From Gyromitra esculenta (Eukaryota; Ascomycota; Pezizomycetes; Pezizales; Discinaceae), in contig JBCAML010000019.1 of assembly GCA_038503075.1 (NCBI GenBank), forward strand, positions 186,001 to 250,000: a DNA stretch of 64,000 nucleotides. The letters run 5' to 3'. The notes beneath the pieces were generated by a model, which worked only from the letters and a program-made list of their open reading frames with translations, did no database searches and had not been told where the DNA came from. Every line of letters begins with the position of its first letter. Position 1 is the first letter of the stretch. The position numbers and the translations under genes were made by a program. Below are positions 34,010-46,529 of the stretch, one piece after another.

Positions 34010-36599
34010 GATGGAGATGAGGAGATGAGTAGGAAAAAAAGGTAGATTAGGGGTTTATATGAAGGGCGTGTTGATTCGTGGAGTTGAAAGTTGTTGGGGA
34101 TGGACACAGTTTATGTACTCGTGTCTCCGGATCCACGTGACCAGTTAACGGGTAACTTAATATGTCACATGACTAAGTTTAGCTCGGTTGGGGAGAGGCA
34201 CATGAAGTCATGGATGAAGCGCGGTTAGGCATGTGAAAGGGGAACCCATAGCACAAAGAGATTGTTTGCGCGTTCGGTACCTGTCTCGCATGGCGACAAG
34301 ATGCTTGGTGGTAGTGACAGCTTGGCATGCGATAGCCAACAATGGATTATATGGGTTCTTGCTATCCTGTATTTCACGGGCTTTAGTGTAATGGCTAGGC
34401 TGGAGAGGAGCTTTCTGGGCACTCAGAGAGTCTTCTAGTCTACAGAAAAATCATTGCTTCGCCCGTGAAACCGGCTGAGGGATTTAAGTATTTGTTCATA
34501 TTTCCTGTTCTGCAGGTCTGAGTTTCAAGTGAATAAAAAACAAAAAACAAAAAACAGCTGAATTTAAGGAAAATCAAGCCTGTGTTTACATATATCCACA
34601 TGATATAATTTAAGCGTACGTATACAAGCTTTCATGAACCTAGGGAACTTCTAGAAGTGCGATCATAGATAGTGACTCGTTTCTCTACATTCATCGCATT
34701 CCCCAGCTGCGCATGAAGAGGCTATTCAATCACTTGGGCTTTCTGCCTAGAATGTTCTCGGAGGTTCTTTTCTCATGGATCGTATACGCGGGGCTTTGCG
34801 TAGGACCTCATTGAACTTCCCAACTCCATTCTATATGTTCGCTCTAACAACCATAGGGCAAGATGCCCTGCCCCACATACGCAGAATTTCACCTTATATC
34901 TCTTCTTTTTCTTCTCCTCCCTTTCTGCACTTCATCCTTCTACCACGACATTTATCCACCCGTCATTCCACATTACGTTCATTCACCCTCCATCCATCGA
35001 TATTTACCTCCCCCCCACCAGCAACTTTTCACGAATCTCCCCACATCCTTTACTGCAACAAATTCAATCTAAATACTCAACCACCAGAGGAACCATTATC
35101 TACAGCGGAGACTTTCTCAATCCCATCCCTCCTCTACTTCTCATACATTATTTACTGACATAACCATAGGAGCCATAATCCAGACTCTTGGCAGTTTGTA
35201 AAGAGAGACTTCATCTATTAGCTTAGCGAGAGTTTTTTCCCTTCTCCATCCACCAGACTCTATGTCCTGAGGAACTGGGAGATTCATTACGGACCTAACA
35301 TTCACACGAAGATTTTTGGAGCATTTACAACAAATGCAGACCTTAGGAAATTCTAGTGTTGGGGTTTGGTTCAAGATTTACTGAGCATATTGTCGCAAGA
35401 GAATATCGACACGTTATATTCTTAGTTAAATGTTTTCTAATGTGTTATAGGGTCATTTTTTTCCATTTTCTCGCCAAAGGTTTAAAAGAGTTGATGAGAT
35501 ACTTTGGATCTGGTTCGGCCGGTAAGCCAATCCATGTAGGCCTCTATTCAAGGCTATTGACTTCAGGCCACCAAAGATATAAAAACGCAACTCAACTGCA
35601 AGCCGTTTCAGCATACGTAAGGCCTAGAAAGAAAGTGTTGACGGATAGCCGCTCCGTTTCTAAGCATCGAGATGAATTCAAATACGTATTATATCTGGCA
35701 TAGATGTGTGCAGGTTGATCACTGTTCTCATGGATCTTGCACCGAGCTATTCACCATAATAGCTCACATAGTGAGAGGAGAATTAATAAATGGACTCTTG
35801 CGATGTTTATAAAGAGGGGACCACTATTCAACACGCCGGCTTTTCTTGCTACAACTTACGAGGCAAGAGCAACATTTATAAATACAATTTTGAAGCGCCC
35901 ACACACCAGATTTGGTCGGGAGAAAAAGTACTTTGCAAAAGGAGAAATATTAACAAATACTGATAGTTCTATTTTCTGATCACTGCCATTGAGTGCACCA
36001 GCTCTACCTACAGCAGCTAACGTAGCAGGTGAATATTCGCAGATAACTCGCAATGCTCACAAAAACTTGTGCGGAAAGGATGAACATACGGTTTTATTTA
36101 GCACCCAAAGTTATTTCCAACAACGACGGCACTAAGAAGCTGTCCTCATTAACTAGCAAGCTCAAAGGCGGCCGGTGCACCCCAAAGAGGAGGAGTAGAA
36201 GGATCAAACCACTACTATCGAACACGCAATCTTACACAAACTTCGCATTTCTACAGCAATAGAGTGGGGTGGTACGAATACATTGAGCAAGCATACTGTT
36301 GCGGTTCCTAGGTAGTGTCCTGAAGGGTCGTGGCGAGCTTTGCGATGGAATTGAGGAGTATTTCCAGGCGCAGTTTTCCCCCCACCGCTGCAGCTATTTT
36401 TTGAAATGCATGGATTTGGGAAAAGATGTGGCGCTTTCACCATGCGATTGTTTCACACAGTCCTGCTCTCGCTGAGAAGTTGTTCTAAATATCAAGCCAT
36501 ATTACATGCAGGCGCCACTTAAGTACATACACGATTCTATGCAAGCCAAATAAAGTGCATATGACTAGGTACCTATTAACGTATGCTAGTGTCTTTCTA
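34010..36599. other. Intergenic, no supported gene
   Basis: A run of open frames at 35356-36262 is AT-rich and without recognisable motifs. A (CAAAAAA)-type run sits at about 34535-34556. Nothing else is pairable. Confidence 0.45.
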
Positions 36600-36690
36600 G
36601 GGAAAGCATTAGTAAATGGATCAACTACTGGGAAAAGCATCAGTAAAAGCACCAACTATTGGGGAAAGCATCAGTAGAGGCATCAACGGG
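36600..36690. repeat. Tandem repeat, about 31-bp unit, three copies
   Basis: Units begin GGGAAAGCATTAGTAAATGG, GGGAAAAGCATCAGTAAAAG and GGGGAAAGCATCAGTAGAGG, each ending ATCAAC or ACCAAC plus a few bases. Confidence 0.8.
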
Positions 36691-37799
36691 TACATTTACA
36701 ACACACGTCCCTGGGAAATGCGTCATTTTGTGTCTTTTACCACTTTAATTTTATGGGCGATGTGTATATTGATGCGTTTCCTCGCACTGTAGAGCTATCG
36801 CCTCAATTTCTCTTCGCATCTCATAAAGGAATTTAGCGAGCTTAATCCTTGACGAATACGAGAAACATAATCAGAGAGATCTCGGGCTATCAAGGAACCA
36901 AAGCTATTTCTAGGGAAAATAAAACCGTAAAGGATTGTGATTGCGTCGGGATGCAGGTTTACGTCTGGCTATTTACAGCACGCCGTTTACAGCCTACATC
37001 CTTTTCATGTCACCCTAGACCCCTAAGAGCTTAAGTCTGCTGTTTCAGTTGTCTGGGATGAAATTTTCCGCTTTAGAGTTGTTTCTAGGCATGCAGATAG
37101 CGGTGGGAAACAAGGCAGACCCACTGATGGATGGGAATGTATAGTTGATGTCAAATCCGCTCGAAAGTTACCAAACCCTGTGGGTGTTCTAAATTCCCGT
37201 TTGGCCTAGAAGTACATGGGATAATATGTAGTCCCTCATGTCCTCACTAGTAGCTCCACGGTGCACCGGGTGGCGAGGTACAGTGTCACTCGTAACCTTA
37301 GTGCACACGACGGTGTTTGTTCAATAATCAACGAATTGTTGTAGGTTGGTTTGAATAAGATAAAATCGCTGTGTAGTGAGTGCTTAGAGCTTCTAGTTTA
37401 TTTAACCACACCTTCATTGTTTAGTTATTTTTGGATTTTCTTTTGTGAGTTTAGTTTTTGCCTTTGGACTTTTTAAGAGTACCATAACCTCCGGATTGAA
37501 TGTGCCTAATGAATAAACAACAACAACCACAACAACCACAGCCACACCTTCATTGGGGCTTAGGTTAACTTATCAATGGAAGCACAGGAAAAATCTGCGT
37601 AAAATGTTCTATGGCCTAGATTACGCACACTTTCTACCCTTGATGTCAGGGGCGTTATGAAGAATCTTTAGTCGAGATGCCCCTTATCCCATGGATCACT
37701 CATTAGTATCGCTATTTGTGAACGTAATCACTTCACAATAAGTCACTCGGTCATTAATTATCACTCGGATAACAGGGCGTGCATTTTGTTGGATACAGT
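36691..37799. other. Intergenic, possible retroelement end
   Basis: No gene. Around 37511-37545 the sequence AATAAACAACAACAACC then ACAACAACCACA follows a T-rich stretch. This is similar in style to a LINE 3' tail, but it cannot be assigned from one copy. Confidence 0.4.
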
Positions 37800-37911
37800 G
37801 AATAGATCGGCCCGAGCAACCTCCATTAACAGGTGAGACTATTGACCGAACCGATATCGGTATTCCGAATAATGACGTGCCAATGAAGCGCTAGGAAGCT
37901 TATGGATATAT
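37800..37911. repeat. Dispersed repeat, interrupted copy
   Basis: Reverse-complement counterpart of 16577-16703. It is broken at 37911 by the element at 37912-38540 and resumes at 38541-38556. Confidence 0.8.
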
Positions 37912-38540
37912 GTTCCGGTCCGTATGTCATTAAACCCCGTTTACAAAGTGGCTAGCCAGTTTGTAAATAGGCCAGCCAGTTTACAAATGGAGCAACTTTG
38001 CAGATGGGCTGGCCCACCAGCAAAGTGGCACTGGTTGGTGGCCCGTATCCAAAGTGCAACAGCAAAGCTTGGGCCATGAGGGCTCGCTAAAAATCCACTC
38101 AAGGTACCAGAATACATACTCCATCGCAGTCCACTACTATAGCAACTTTATCATGATCTCAAACACGCCCTACTACCATAGCAATTTTATCATAAAATCA
38201 AAAACACTCATTGGCTACTAGTACAAAAAAGATGTCACTCTGAGTTAAAGAGCTCGGCGCACTCAGGTGCTGGATGATGTTGTGATGATGGTTGCAGAAC
38301 TTGAAGACTTGGACTGGTGGGGAGGTTGTGGGGAGGTTGACATTCTTTTAGTGTAAGTTGACTTAGTTGTGGTTAACTTGAACGAAAACTATTTTACTTT
38401 AAATATGGGCCAAGTTTGAATAACACTTTGGAGATGGGCTGACCCATCTACAAAGTTGCTCCTTTTGTAAATGGGCCGGCCCGTTTGTAAAGCAGGTTAG
38501 CCACTTTGTAAGCAGCCATTCTTGACAAACGGGCCAGAAC
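37912..38540. mobile_element. 629-bp inverted-repeat transposon with 6-bp target duplication
   Basis: Long TIRs exceed 110 bp: GTTCCGGTCCGTATGTCA on the left against GTTCTGGCCCGTTTGTCAAG read inward on the right. Subterminal TTTACAAA/TTTGTAAA and AGCAACTTTG modules are mirrored (37939-38025 and 38420-38512). ATATAT flanks both sides (37906-37911, 38541-38546). The related locus at 16577-16703 has only one ATATAT and no insert, so it represents the empty site. There is no transposase inside, so it is non-autonomous. The TIR structure is unlike the TA-flanked MITEs. Confidence 0.85.
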
Positions 38541-38555
38541 ATATATACCATATAT

Positions 38556-38725
38556 CCAACACAGCTTGTTGGAGAAGTTTCCTAATACGGGTGCCTCCAC
38601 GGGTGTGCCTTCGGAGTCGGAAGTGATTGAGAGACAGCTACCCGAGCACACGGGCACCTAGTCACCCGAGAGAGCCATTTAGATAGGGGTCGTATGCCCA
38701 CCTCAAGCAATACAAGCAATCGAGT
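38556..38725. repeat. Dispersed repeat shared with 55160-55300
   Basis: It matches the reverse complement of 55160-55300 with gaps: TTCGGAGTCGGAA, CCGAGAGAGC, AGATAGGGG and AAGCAATCGA occur in the same order. This copy has an extra 30-bp segment around 38636-38667. It is probably part of a degraded retroelement, type unknown. Confidence 0.6.
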
Positions 38726-39524
38726 CCTCTATTCCTCCCTACGTGCCCTAACGTTACAACAAGTTTGTGCTACCCATCTCGAGTGATAACTCATGAACAT
38801 TTTGACTGTATTACTACGGTCGCCACAGCTGAAGGCTACTGGTATTTAGGGCTATTGGTAGAGAACTATGCGGAGTGCGGCTTCGAAAAAAAAATAGTAA
38901 TAGGGGTTAAACGTCGACGTCCTGCTTGGGATGTTGCTTTCCTGGATTTAGTTGGAGTTTGTATGGCGTGTGTTTAGATTACATAAAACCCGGAGTAGAG
39001 CCACGCTGGAGTGTTATATATTCACCCCTGGCAAGGCGTGACGGCCAGACCGAATAAAAGTTCCTAGCCACTGTGCGCATTACCTACCATCTCAATACCG
39101 GAAACCAGTATGAAGCCGCACATACACAGCACTAGCCCAAGAGAGGACTCCACAGCTTGCTGCAGGTGTTTGTGCAAGCAGCCACCAGATCACGCAATAT
39201 CTGGAGTTGAGCTCTGGTCACATCTCTGCCCCTCGAACATCAAACACAATATAAAGCACGAACAAACCTCTCCTTTCATCCTCTCGTTTCATCACCAGCC
39301 GCTGCAGCTAAACCGCTACATAAACTACTATCCTGCCCATAATTCGCATCCAAACCAACTCCCAACATGTCTACGCAACACGAAACCAGAAAACAGAATA
39401 AAAAAAAAGACTATACACAAACAAAAAAACACACACAGAACACACCGGTACCTTATCCAGCGGTTCTCCTCAACCCATATATGAAAGATGAAAAAGAGAA
39501 CTAGCAACTCCAGGCTCCATTCAC
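38726..39524. other. Intergenic; 3' flank of the nucleoside transporter
   Basis: No gene supported. A-rich stretches near 39390-39440 probably belong to the transporter's 3' side. Confidence 0.45.
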
Positions 39525-41657
39525 TTAAGATGGAGTAGTGCCCGTCGTAAACTGCCTCTGGTTCGTCACGACCAATCCCGCGACCGACGCAGACGACAGG
39601 GTCGAAATCGCACCAGAGATCAGAGCCGAGACCGCGAGCTTACTGACGTCGCCAGCGCGCGACGGCGCCACCTGGGACAACACCCCAATCTGCGTTCCCA
39701 GCGAGCCCAAATTCGCGAATCCGCACAGCGCATAAGTAGCAATGAGTCTGGAGCGATCGGAGAGGGTTTGGAACTGCGGTTCCTGCTGGAGGCGGGTGTA
39801 GGCGACGAACTCGTTCGCGATGAGCTTGGTGCCGATGAGCTGCGCCACCTTGTACAGATCCCCGTCGCGAGAGACGCCGATGAGGAACGCGATGGGGTAG
39901 CAGATGTAGCCGACGATGAGTTCCACGGACAGCGGGGGGTCGTTGATGTTGAGGTACCGTCCCCACCAGCCCAGCAGTCCGTTCACCAGTCCCAGCAGCG
40001 CAAGGATGCACAGCAGCGTCGACAGGATCATGCCGGCGATCTTCAGTCCCAGCCAGGCTCCGTTTGCGAAAGCGTGGATGCTGTTCGCCGCCTTCTCGCC
40101 GGGGTCCTCGGGCACGATGACTTTGCCCGCAGTCAGCGATTCCTCGGTCTCCGGGTACCGCAGTTTGGATATCGCGAGCGAGGCCGGGATCGACATCACG
40201 CAGGAGGAGATCAGCGCTTGCGGATTGATCCCCATCCCGATGTATGCAACGAGGACAGAGCCAGCGATGGTCGCGTACCCGGAGGTCATGACTTGGTGGA
40301 GTTCGGCGAGCGTGAGGTGGGGCACGAATGGGCGGATGAGCATTGCAGATTCACCCTGGCCAATGAACGGGGAGGCAGCTGCGACAACGGCTTCGGCTCC
40401 GGAGACTTGCATGGACCAGAAGAAGAACACTGCGAATTTGCCAATGAACCATTGGAGGACTCCCCAGTGGTAGAGCTATAGATGTTAGCTTTTTGGGGGG
40501 GGATGGGGAGGATGGGTGAAGGGGGGGAATACCAATTGCACAATGGACACGAAGAAGATGATGGCCGGAAGGACGCTGAAGAAGAACATGGTGTACTCCG
40601 AGATCTCAGCAGTGGTCAAGAACGCAACACCATCGTGCGCAAAGCTCAACAGACTCCTAGCCAAATCGGAGATGAAGTTGAAGATATCATATCCAACACC
40701 GGTCCTCAACACGAACAACGCAATAATGAACTGCATCAGCATTCCCACAATCACCGTATGCCACTTGACATGCGCGCGATGCTTGCTAGTCCCCCATAGG
40801 ACAGCAATGAAAACCAGTAATCCGAACAACGACACCGCCCGGTTATCGCGCGTGTTGTTGAGCGATTCTTCCGAGACAAACGCACCGATCAGGATAACAC
40901 CGATAGCCAGCAATGCCACAGCCGGGATCCGGAATTGCTCAGGGATAAGCGCAACGAAGCGGAGCGCGGTGGATTTCCAGAGCGTCTGGACCGGCCTCAT
41001 AAAGAGCTTGATCGGGACCCAGAGGAAGAAGATACGCAGGACGATGCACAGCCATAGCAGGAACGGAATAACCCAATTCTTGTCGTGTCGGTGAAGAACC
41101 AGAGACGCGATCCACCATCTTTAAAAGGTGAAGTTTATTCTTGTTAGGATTTGTTTCAAGCGTCCTCCATATATCCATCCATCCATTCCCCGCCCCCCCC
41201 TCACCCCCATCCGATTCGGACCACCCCCCCACTCCCCTTCTCGAAAAAATGCCACGGGGAAAAAGAAGATAGGAGGAGTAATTTACCCGGTAAAGAGACA
41301 GAACACAAAAGCATGCACATAAACCTTATACTTGCTATAAAACGATCTTTTCTCACCCCCCTCCGCCACACTCACCCCACTCCCGCTCCCGCTCCTCTTC
41401 TCGACGACCGCCGTGCCCGTTACTGGGATTCCGTGCTTCTCTTCGTCCAGCGCCGGCGCCGCCGTCCCGCGCTCGAGATCGCTACTGTGCTGCGAGCGCG
41501 AGAACTGCGGCGGGATCTGCCGGTCTTCCGGCAGGTTCCCTTGCGCGTAGATTACCTCGCCGTCGACATGGCCGGCCGCGGCGCCCCCGTGGTTGGCGTG
41601 CTCGTGCTGGTGGGGGCGCGAAATGTCCAGTGCTGGATCTCCTCTTGGCGACGTCAT
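39525..41657 (-). CDS. Concentrative nucleoside transporter (CNT/NupC family)
   Basis: Exons 41657-41287, 41118-40533 and 40475-39525 sum to 1908 nt (635 aa). Introns are GTAAAT...TTTAAAG, with CTAAC branch, and GTATTC...CTATAG. A cytosolic N-terminus of about 105 residues (His/Arg/Glu-rich) precedes many hydrophobic helices. CNT signatures are clear: GAEAVVAAASPFIGQGES, then LTLAELHQVMTSGYATIAGS, KLIANEFVAYTRL and YALCGFANLGSLGTQIGVLS. CNTs import nucleosides across the plasma membrane using a Na+ or H+ gradient. The gene is divergent from the adenosine deaminase at 44418, which suggests uptake and catabolism of adenosine or deoxyadenosine from outside. Ion and substrate specificity cannot be read from sequence alone. 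Confidence 0.95.
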
Positions 41658-44417
41658 CGTGTGTGCAGTGTGCAGTGTTAACTGAGAAGTTGATTCTCAG
41701 GTGTCCCCACTAGTAGAGGCTGGAGCGCAGCGCAAGAGAGAAACCACCTATGGGAAAGGAAATTAAATAAAAAAAAGATATTCGGGCGGGGGAGGGAAGG
41801 AAGGTCGACAAAAAAAAACTATCGTGATGGGAGGGAAGGGAAGGGACTGTGCAATTATACTTCAGACGGGACGGATATTTTTTTTCTCAGGGTTCTTTCT
41901 TCAGATTCCCCTAGCGCGGCGCCGGCCGGGTCCTGATTGTGATTATTATTATTGTTGTAGTAAAGTGGAATGTAGTAGGGCGTGGAGGGGGGAGGGGCTA
42001 AAGTAATACACTAGAGTAGCACTAACAAAAAAGGTAGTAAAAGTAGCCCCCAGAACACACACACGCCTAGAGCAGAGTAGAACAGATAGCTAAGGACAGG
42101 GCTTGCTTTTACACATGTCGACCTGAGCGCCAGCTCGGCTTTATTCACGCTGGGAGCCAAGCATTGATAAACACGCCAAACCAGACGATAGCCATATCAA
42201 GAGCTGAAGCATTGGTTGAGGGAACGCTATCCCCCCCAGAGCAGTTTGGTACTACCATCGGAGGGTACTACCAGTACAGCACCTTCCGCTTGCGTGGGAT
42301 TGGTCCTCTGCCAGCCTAGCCAATCATGGAGCGCTGTCAATTGCGAGACCCTGGCAGACGCACAGTGCCTTGCTCCATAGGGACCGCAAGTTCGCCTCCA
42401 ACACGCGACAGCACGATAGATTCTGCTGCAGTGTGGCGAGACCGGCCATGGGCCGTACCCTCTACTGGGGAATAATAAGTGATCTCTGCATGTTCTAGCT
42501 AGTTATCCAGGGAGCTGACAAGACCGGTTCTTGCTTATCATCGCACAGGTATCAAGATTACCTACCCAGCTTACAGTAGCTTACCACAGGAATGAAGTCT
42601 ACCGTGGTTCCTGGACTAACGTGTAGGTGCGTACCAATCGCACGCGACAAATGCCTATCGCGAGATAACAGCGCTTCTTGCCATGTCCCACTAAAATTAC
42701 AGTTCTCTATACCCATTTCGCTCGTCTCGTAGTTAGTCGGAAGACTAATCTTCCACATCGTGTCCTGCAGCCAAGAGATGTCGTTGAGTTAACATCAGGA
42801 AGGTACCGCCGCGGTAGGTATCACAGCTTATTTTATCCCTGAGTTCCGGGAACTACGTATGCAGATCTCTACTCGATGCTACCTACCTACCTATGCTGAC
42901 GCCGGCTGGTGGCGGGAAGTTAATCCGAAGCAAGACAACAACAACAGCCTGTTTGTTCAGCGAGAGCGATGGAATGTTTATTTCAATCCCCATTTCGTCT
43001 CGACAGACGAGACGGATTATGAAAGATTGGGGGGGACTCTCAATATGGATGCTAATTACTCTACAGATTCTCTATCTTATTTCACCACCTCCGATGGTAA
43101 TGGCCAAGACACCCGCGCGGCCGGCTATCGTTGTGGGGGGTGCTGAAACGGGAAGCTGATAAGATTGGGTTTTTTCCGGAGGTGGAAGGTGGATACCGTG
43201 GAATGGTAGAGTAGCGGCGGAATTGTGGGTCTTGTTTGATAAGTATTTTAACCCCAGATGGCGAAACTAGAGTATTTATCAGAGCTGTGTACTGTAGAGA
43301 TACGGTGGATTGTGCTTCGGGCTCGCCGTATGTCTGATCGTTTGTTCGCTTCGTGTGATAAGTACTCTGTGATAGCTGCCGTCTTGAACAGATACTTTAA
43401 TTTTCGTCTGTTGGCGGGTTTGCAGTGGTGTGCTTTAGCTGCAATTGGGAATATTTGGTCTCAAGTGGATGGTTATGTTCACTTGGTTCTAAACATGCAG
43501 CTATCCAGTCTACAATAGGTCACGGTACTCTTATGCAGCCTGCACAGCAGTGAAGCCTAGAAAAGGTCTACCTGTGAACTGCTAGATGGCATAAGATAGA
43601 CATCGCCATATCCAGATTCCCATCCCAGAAAGTCGAGTGATATCTCATCTCTTAGCGCATCCCCGGAAACACCGAAACCTCGAACCTTGTTTCGCGCGGT
43701 CGCTAGTTACCCCGCAAATCGTCGACTCCGCGATCTGAGTCGTTTCCCATTACCTGTCTTCTGTCTGTGTGCATGGCATAAAAGGGGTTTCTTTTACGTA
43801 CGTACATTGTGGTGAGTTGTGGGGAATGTGTGGGTTTTTTTTCTTCCTTCGATGCATAGAAAGCCTGGGGGAGGGTAGGGAAGAAAAAAAGAAAGAAAGA
43901 AATGAAGGTACTGCGTACTATGCCGTCTTTGTCACGTAATGAAAGCGGAAGGTGGACGGATTCCAATTTCTTGGATTCCCGCTGGAGGTTTAATAGTGGT
44001 TGTTAACACGGCTGCCCGCATTACTTGCTTATAATGTAGGGAGATCTACTTAGGGATATGTAGCTATACTTGTTCTCTGACTTCCCGTAGGATCAATGCT
44101 ACAAAGGAGTCCCTTTTGCTCCCTTTTACTTTGTTAGAGCTGCTGCAATTCTGATTTGGCCTATACCGGGATTCGTTTGTACGTGACGGGTACCGCCGGT
44201 TCACGTACTCGTGTACAAGGAATAATGACACTCCAGCTCCCAGCAGCTCACCTACCTGAACAAAATTATCCCAGAGTGTGAATATTCAAACGAGTAAAGT
44301 AATCAAATAGAGAGAAAGGGGGGGGTACATATACACAGCACAAAAGTAGGATTCCATTGAGAACCCAACCAACGACATTACAACCCACACCAACCCTCAC
44401 CAACGTCATCTCTCACA
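41658..44417. promoter_or_regulatory. Shared intergenic region of transporter and deaminase
   Basis: 2.8 kb between two divergent genes. It contains CCAAT-type sites in opposite orientation at about 42299-42334 (ATTGG and CCAAT), polypurine tracts near 41780 and 43880, and a TACC repeat at about 42878-42892. Open frames at 42859-43159 lack support. No specific regulator site is identified. Confidence 0.4.
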
Positions 44418-46529
44418 ATGTCCATCGAAGCCACCGTCAACGTCCAGCTCTCCGAATACCACCTCCAGCGAGAAGCTCTCATCGCTCGCGAGAAAGAACT
44501 CCGCCATGGTAATTAATTAATTAATTAATAATAACATTTACTTCCATCTCGCCGTTGAACTGTCTTTAATAATTCCTTGGAGAGCTCGGATGGCTAACGT
44601 CATTGGTGTCCCCCCTCCCCCCCGCAATGCAGATCATGAATTCCGCCAACGTCTTTCACCGACCGCCAAAAGAGCTGCTACGATCGTTAACAATATCAGA
44701 CATTATGAAATAGCGACGGTATGGACGAAGGAAGTGGAAGACGACGAGGGCGATGTGTATCCCGGGATGATGTTCTCGCTTGCGAAGGATAGGATGGAAT
44801 GTACAAAGTTGTGGAAGATTGTCAAAAGGATGCCAAAGGGCTGTTTGCTCCACGCCCATTTGTCCGCTATGGTCGATAGTGAGTGTTCTACCCTGTGCTC
44901 AAGAACGCTCGCTCTCGTAGATTTCAGGAATACTCATAAGCTTATCACGTGATGGAGACTACATCATCTGGTGGATTTGGGATTTTTTTTGCAACATGGA
45001 TGGGGGGATATATTTATACTCAATGGAGAAAGTTTACTGATTTGAGTGTGTGGTGAATAGTTGGTTGGCTGCTAGATCTCGCTTTGGAAACACCTGGAAT
45101 CCACATCTTCTCCGATATTCCGCTCATCTCCCCGGAGGCCCTCAAAACCGCAACTATCCAGTTTGTATACTCTGCAGAATCAGCTATCAGCTCAGAATCG
45201 CTGTATTCTCCGTCATATTCTCAGGCCGGACTTGTTCCCATGACCGAAGCTGCGGATTCGTTCCCTGTGAACCTTCTGCCTAGCGGTAGGGGTATCGAGG
45301 GAACTGTGACTACTCCTAGGGAAGCTTTCCTGGACTGGTTGACGGGTAGAACTACCATCACTACCGAGGAAAGCCTAAAGCATCACGAGGGGATTAATAT
45401 GGTGTGGAAAAAGTTCCAGAGTATTTTCCGGATCATTGAAGGGATCGTTTACTATGAGCCCGTTTACCGTGCTTTTGTACGAGATCTATAGTTCCTATTG
45501 ATAGTGCCGTGGTTCTAATTGAAGTGTGTAGGTTCGCCATATCCTTCATCATCTCCATCTGGACAATGTTCTCTGGGTTGATATTCGTGACGCATATCTT
45601 ATGAAACTTCGCGCGACTAATACTGGGGAGGTTCGCCCTCGGTCTGACGTAATTAAGGTCTTTGCGGAGGAAGTCGAGAGATATAAGAAGTCGCCTGAGG
45701 GTAAGGGTTTCTGGGGTGCTCGGATGATCTGGACCACTATTAGGAGTTTCGAAGACGAGACTATTAGGGATAGTATGAAAGAGTGTGTGGAAGCCAAGAA
45801 ACTCTATCCGGAGACCATCGCCGGTAAGCACTTTTTCTCTACCGTATTGTTAGTTTCTACAACACCCACCTAACACTCGAAACAGGATTCGACCTAGTCG
45901 GCCAAGAAGATCTCGGTCGCAGCCACAGAGAACTCCTCCCAGAGATCCTCTGGTTCCGCGAATACTGCAAGCAAGAAAACGTCGACATCCCATTCTTCTT
46001 CCACGCCGGCGAGACCCTCGGCGACGGTAACTCGACCGACGAGAACCTCTTCGACGCAATCCTCCTCGGCTCTAAACGTATCGGCCATGGCTTCTCCCTC
46101 TACAAACACCCGCACCTCATGCGTCTCTGTAGAGAAAAAGGTATCTGTCTCGAGGTTTGCCCCGTCTCTAACGAAATCCTGCGTCTCAGCTCCTCAATCT
46201 TATCGCATACGGTCCCTGCGCTCCTCGCCCACGGCGTTCCGGTTACGCTGAATAACGACGATCCTGGAATCCTGGGGCAGAAGACGACGGCGAGCATGAC
46301 GCATGATTTCTGGCAGGTGCTGCAGGCGTTTGATAACGTTGGACTAGAGGGACTAGGCGATCTTGCGGAGACGAGTGTGAAGTTTGCGGCGTTTTATGGA
46401 GTTGAGGTGGGTGTCATTGAGGGTGTTAGGAAGAGTAGGATGGAGGAGTTGAGGACTGGGTGGGAGGCGTTTTGTGAGTGGGTTGTTGCGAATTACGGGG
46501 AGTGGGAGGGAGGTTCTGATGATGTTTGA
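44418..46529 (+). CDS. Adenosine deaminase, ADGF/CECR1-like
   Basis: Five exons: 44418-44508, 44633-44878, 45061-45476, 45532-45823, 45886-46529, summing to 1689 nt (562 aa). Introns are GTAATT...GCAG, GTGAGT...ATAG, GTACGA...GTAG, GTAAGC...ACAG. Metal and catalytic motifs of the family: LLHAHLSAMVD (HxH), FFFHAGETLGDG (His and catalytic Glu), KRIGHGF, CPVSNEILR and TLNNDDPGI (Asp pair). The layout with a long N-terminal part and SNEILR/NNDDP fits ADGF-type deaminases, longer than classical ADA. It converts adenosine or deoxyadenosine to inosine. There is no signal peptide at the N-terminus (MSIEATVNVQLSEYH), so the protein is likely cytosolic, unlike animal secreted ADGFs. It is divergent from the nucleoside transporter. 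Confidence 0.95.

Noticed and set aside
35356..36262. Series of plus-strand open frames of 69-115 codons
   Set aside because: They are AT-rich, have no motif in common with known families, and no splice set joins them.
37380..37560. Possible LINE 3' end with CAACAACC tail
   Set aside because: A single locus, no reverse transcriptase coding nearby and no target duplication identified. Kept only as a note.
39768..40481. 237-codon and 185-codon plus-strand frames
   Set aside because: They are antisense shadows of the nucleoside transporter's third exon.
42893..43159. Frame ending in a VVGGAETGS motif, reminiscent of a dinucleotide-binding start
   Set aside because: The motif lies at the very end of the frame, the preceding residues are not enzyme-like, and no following exon was found.
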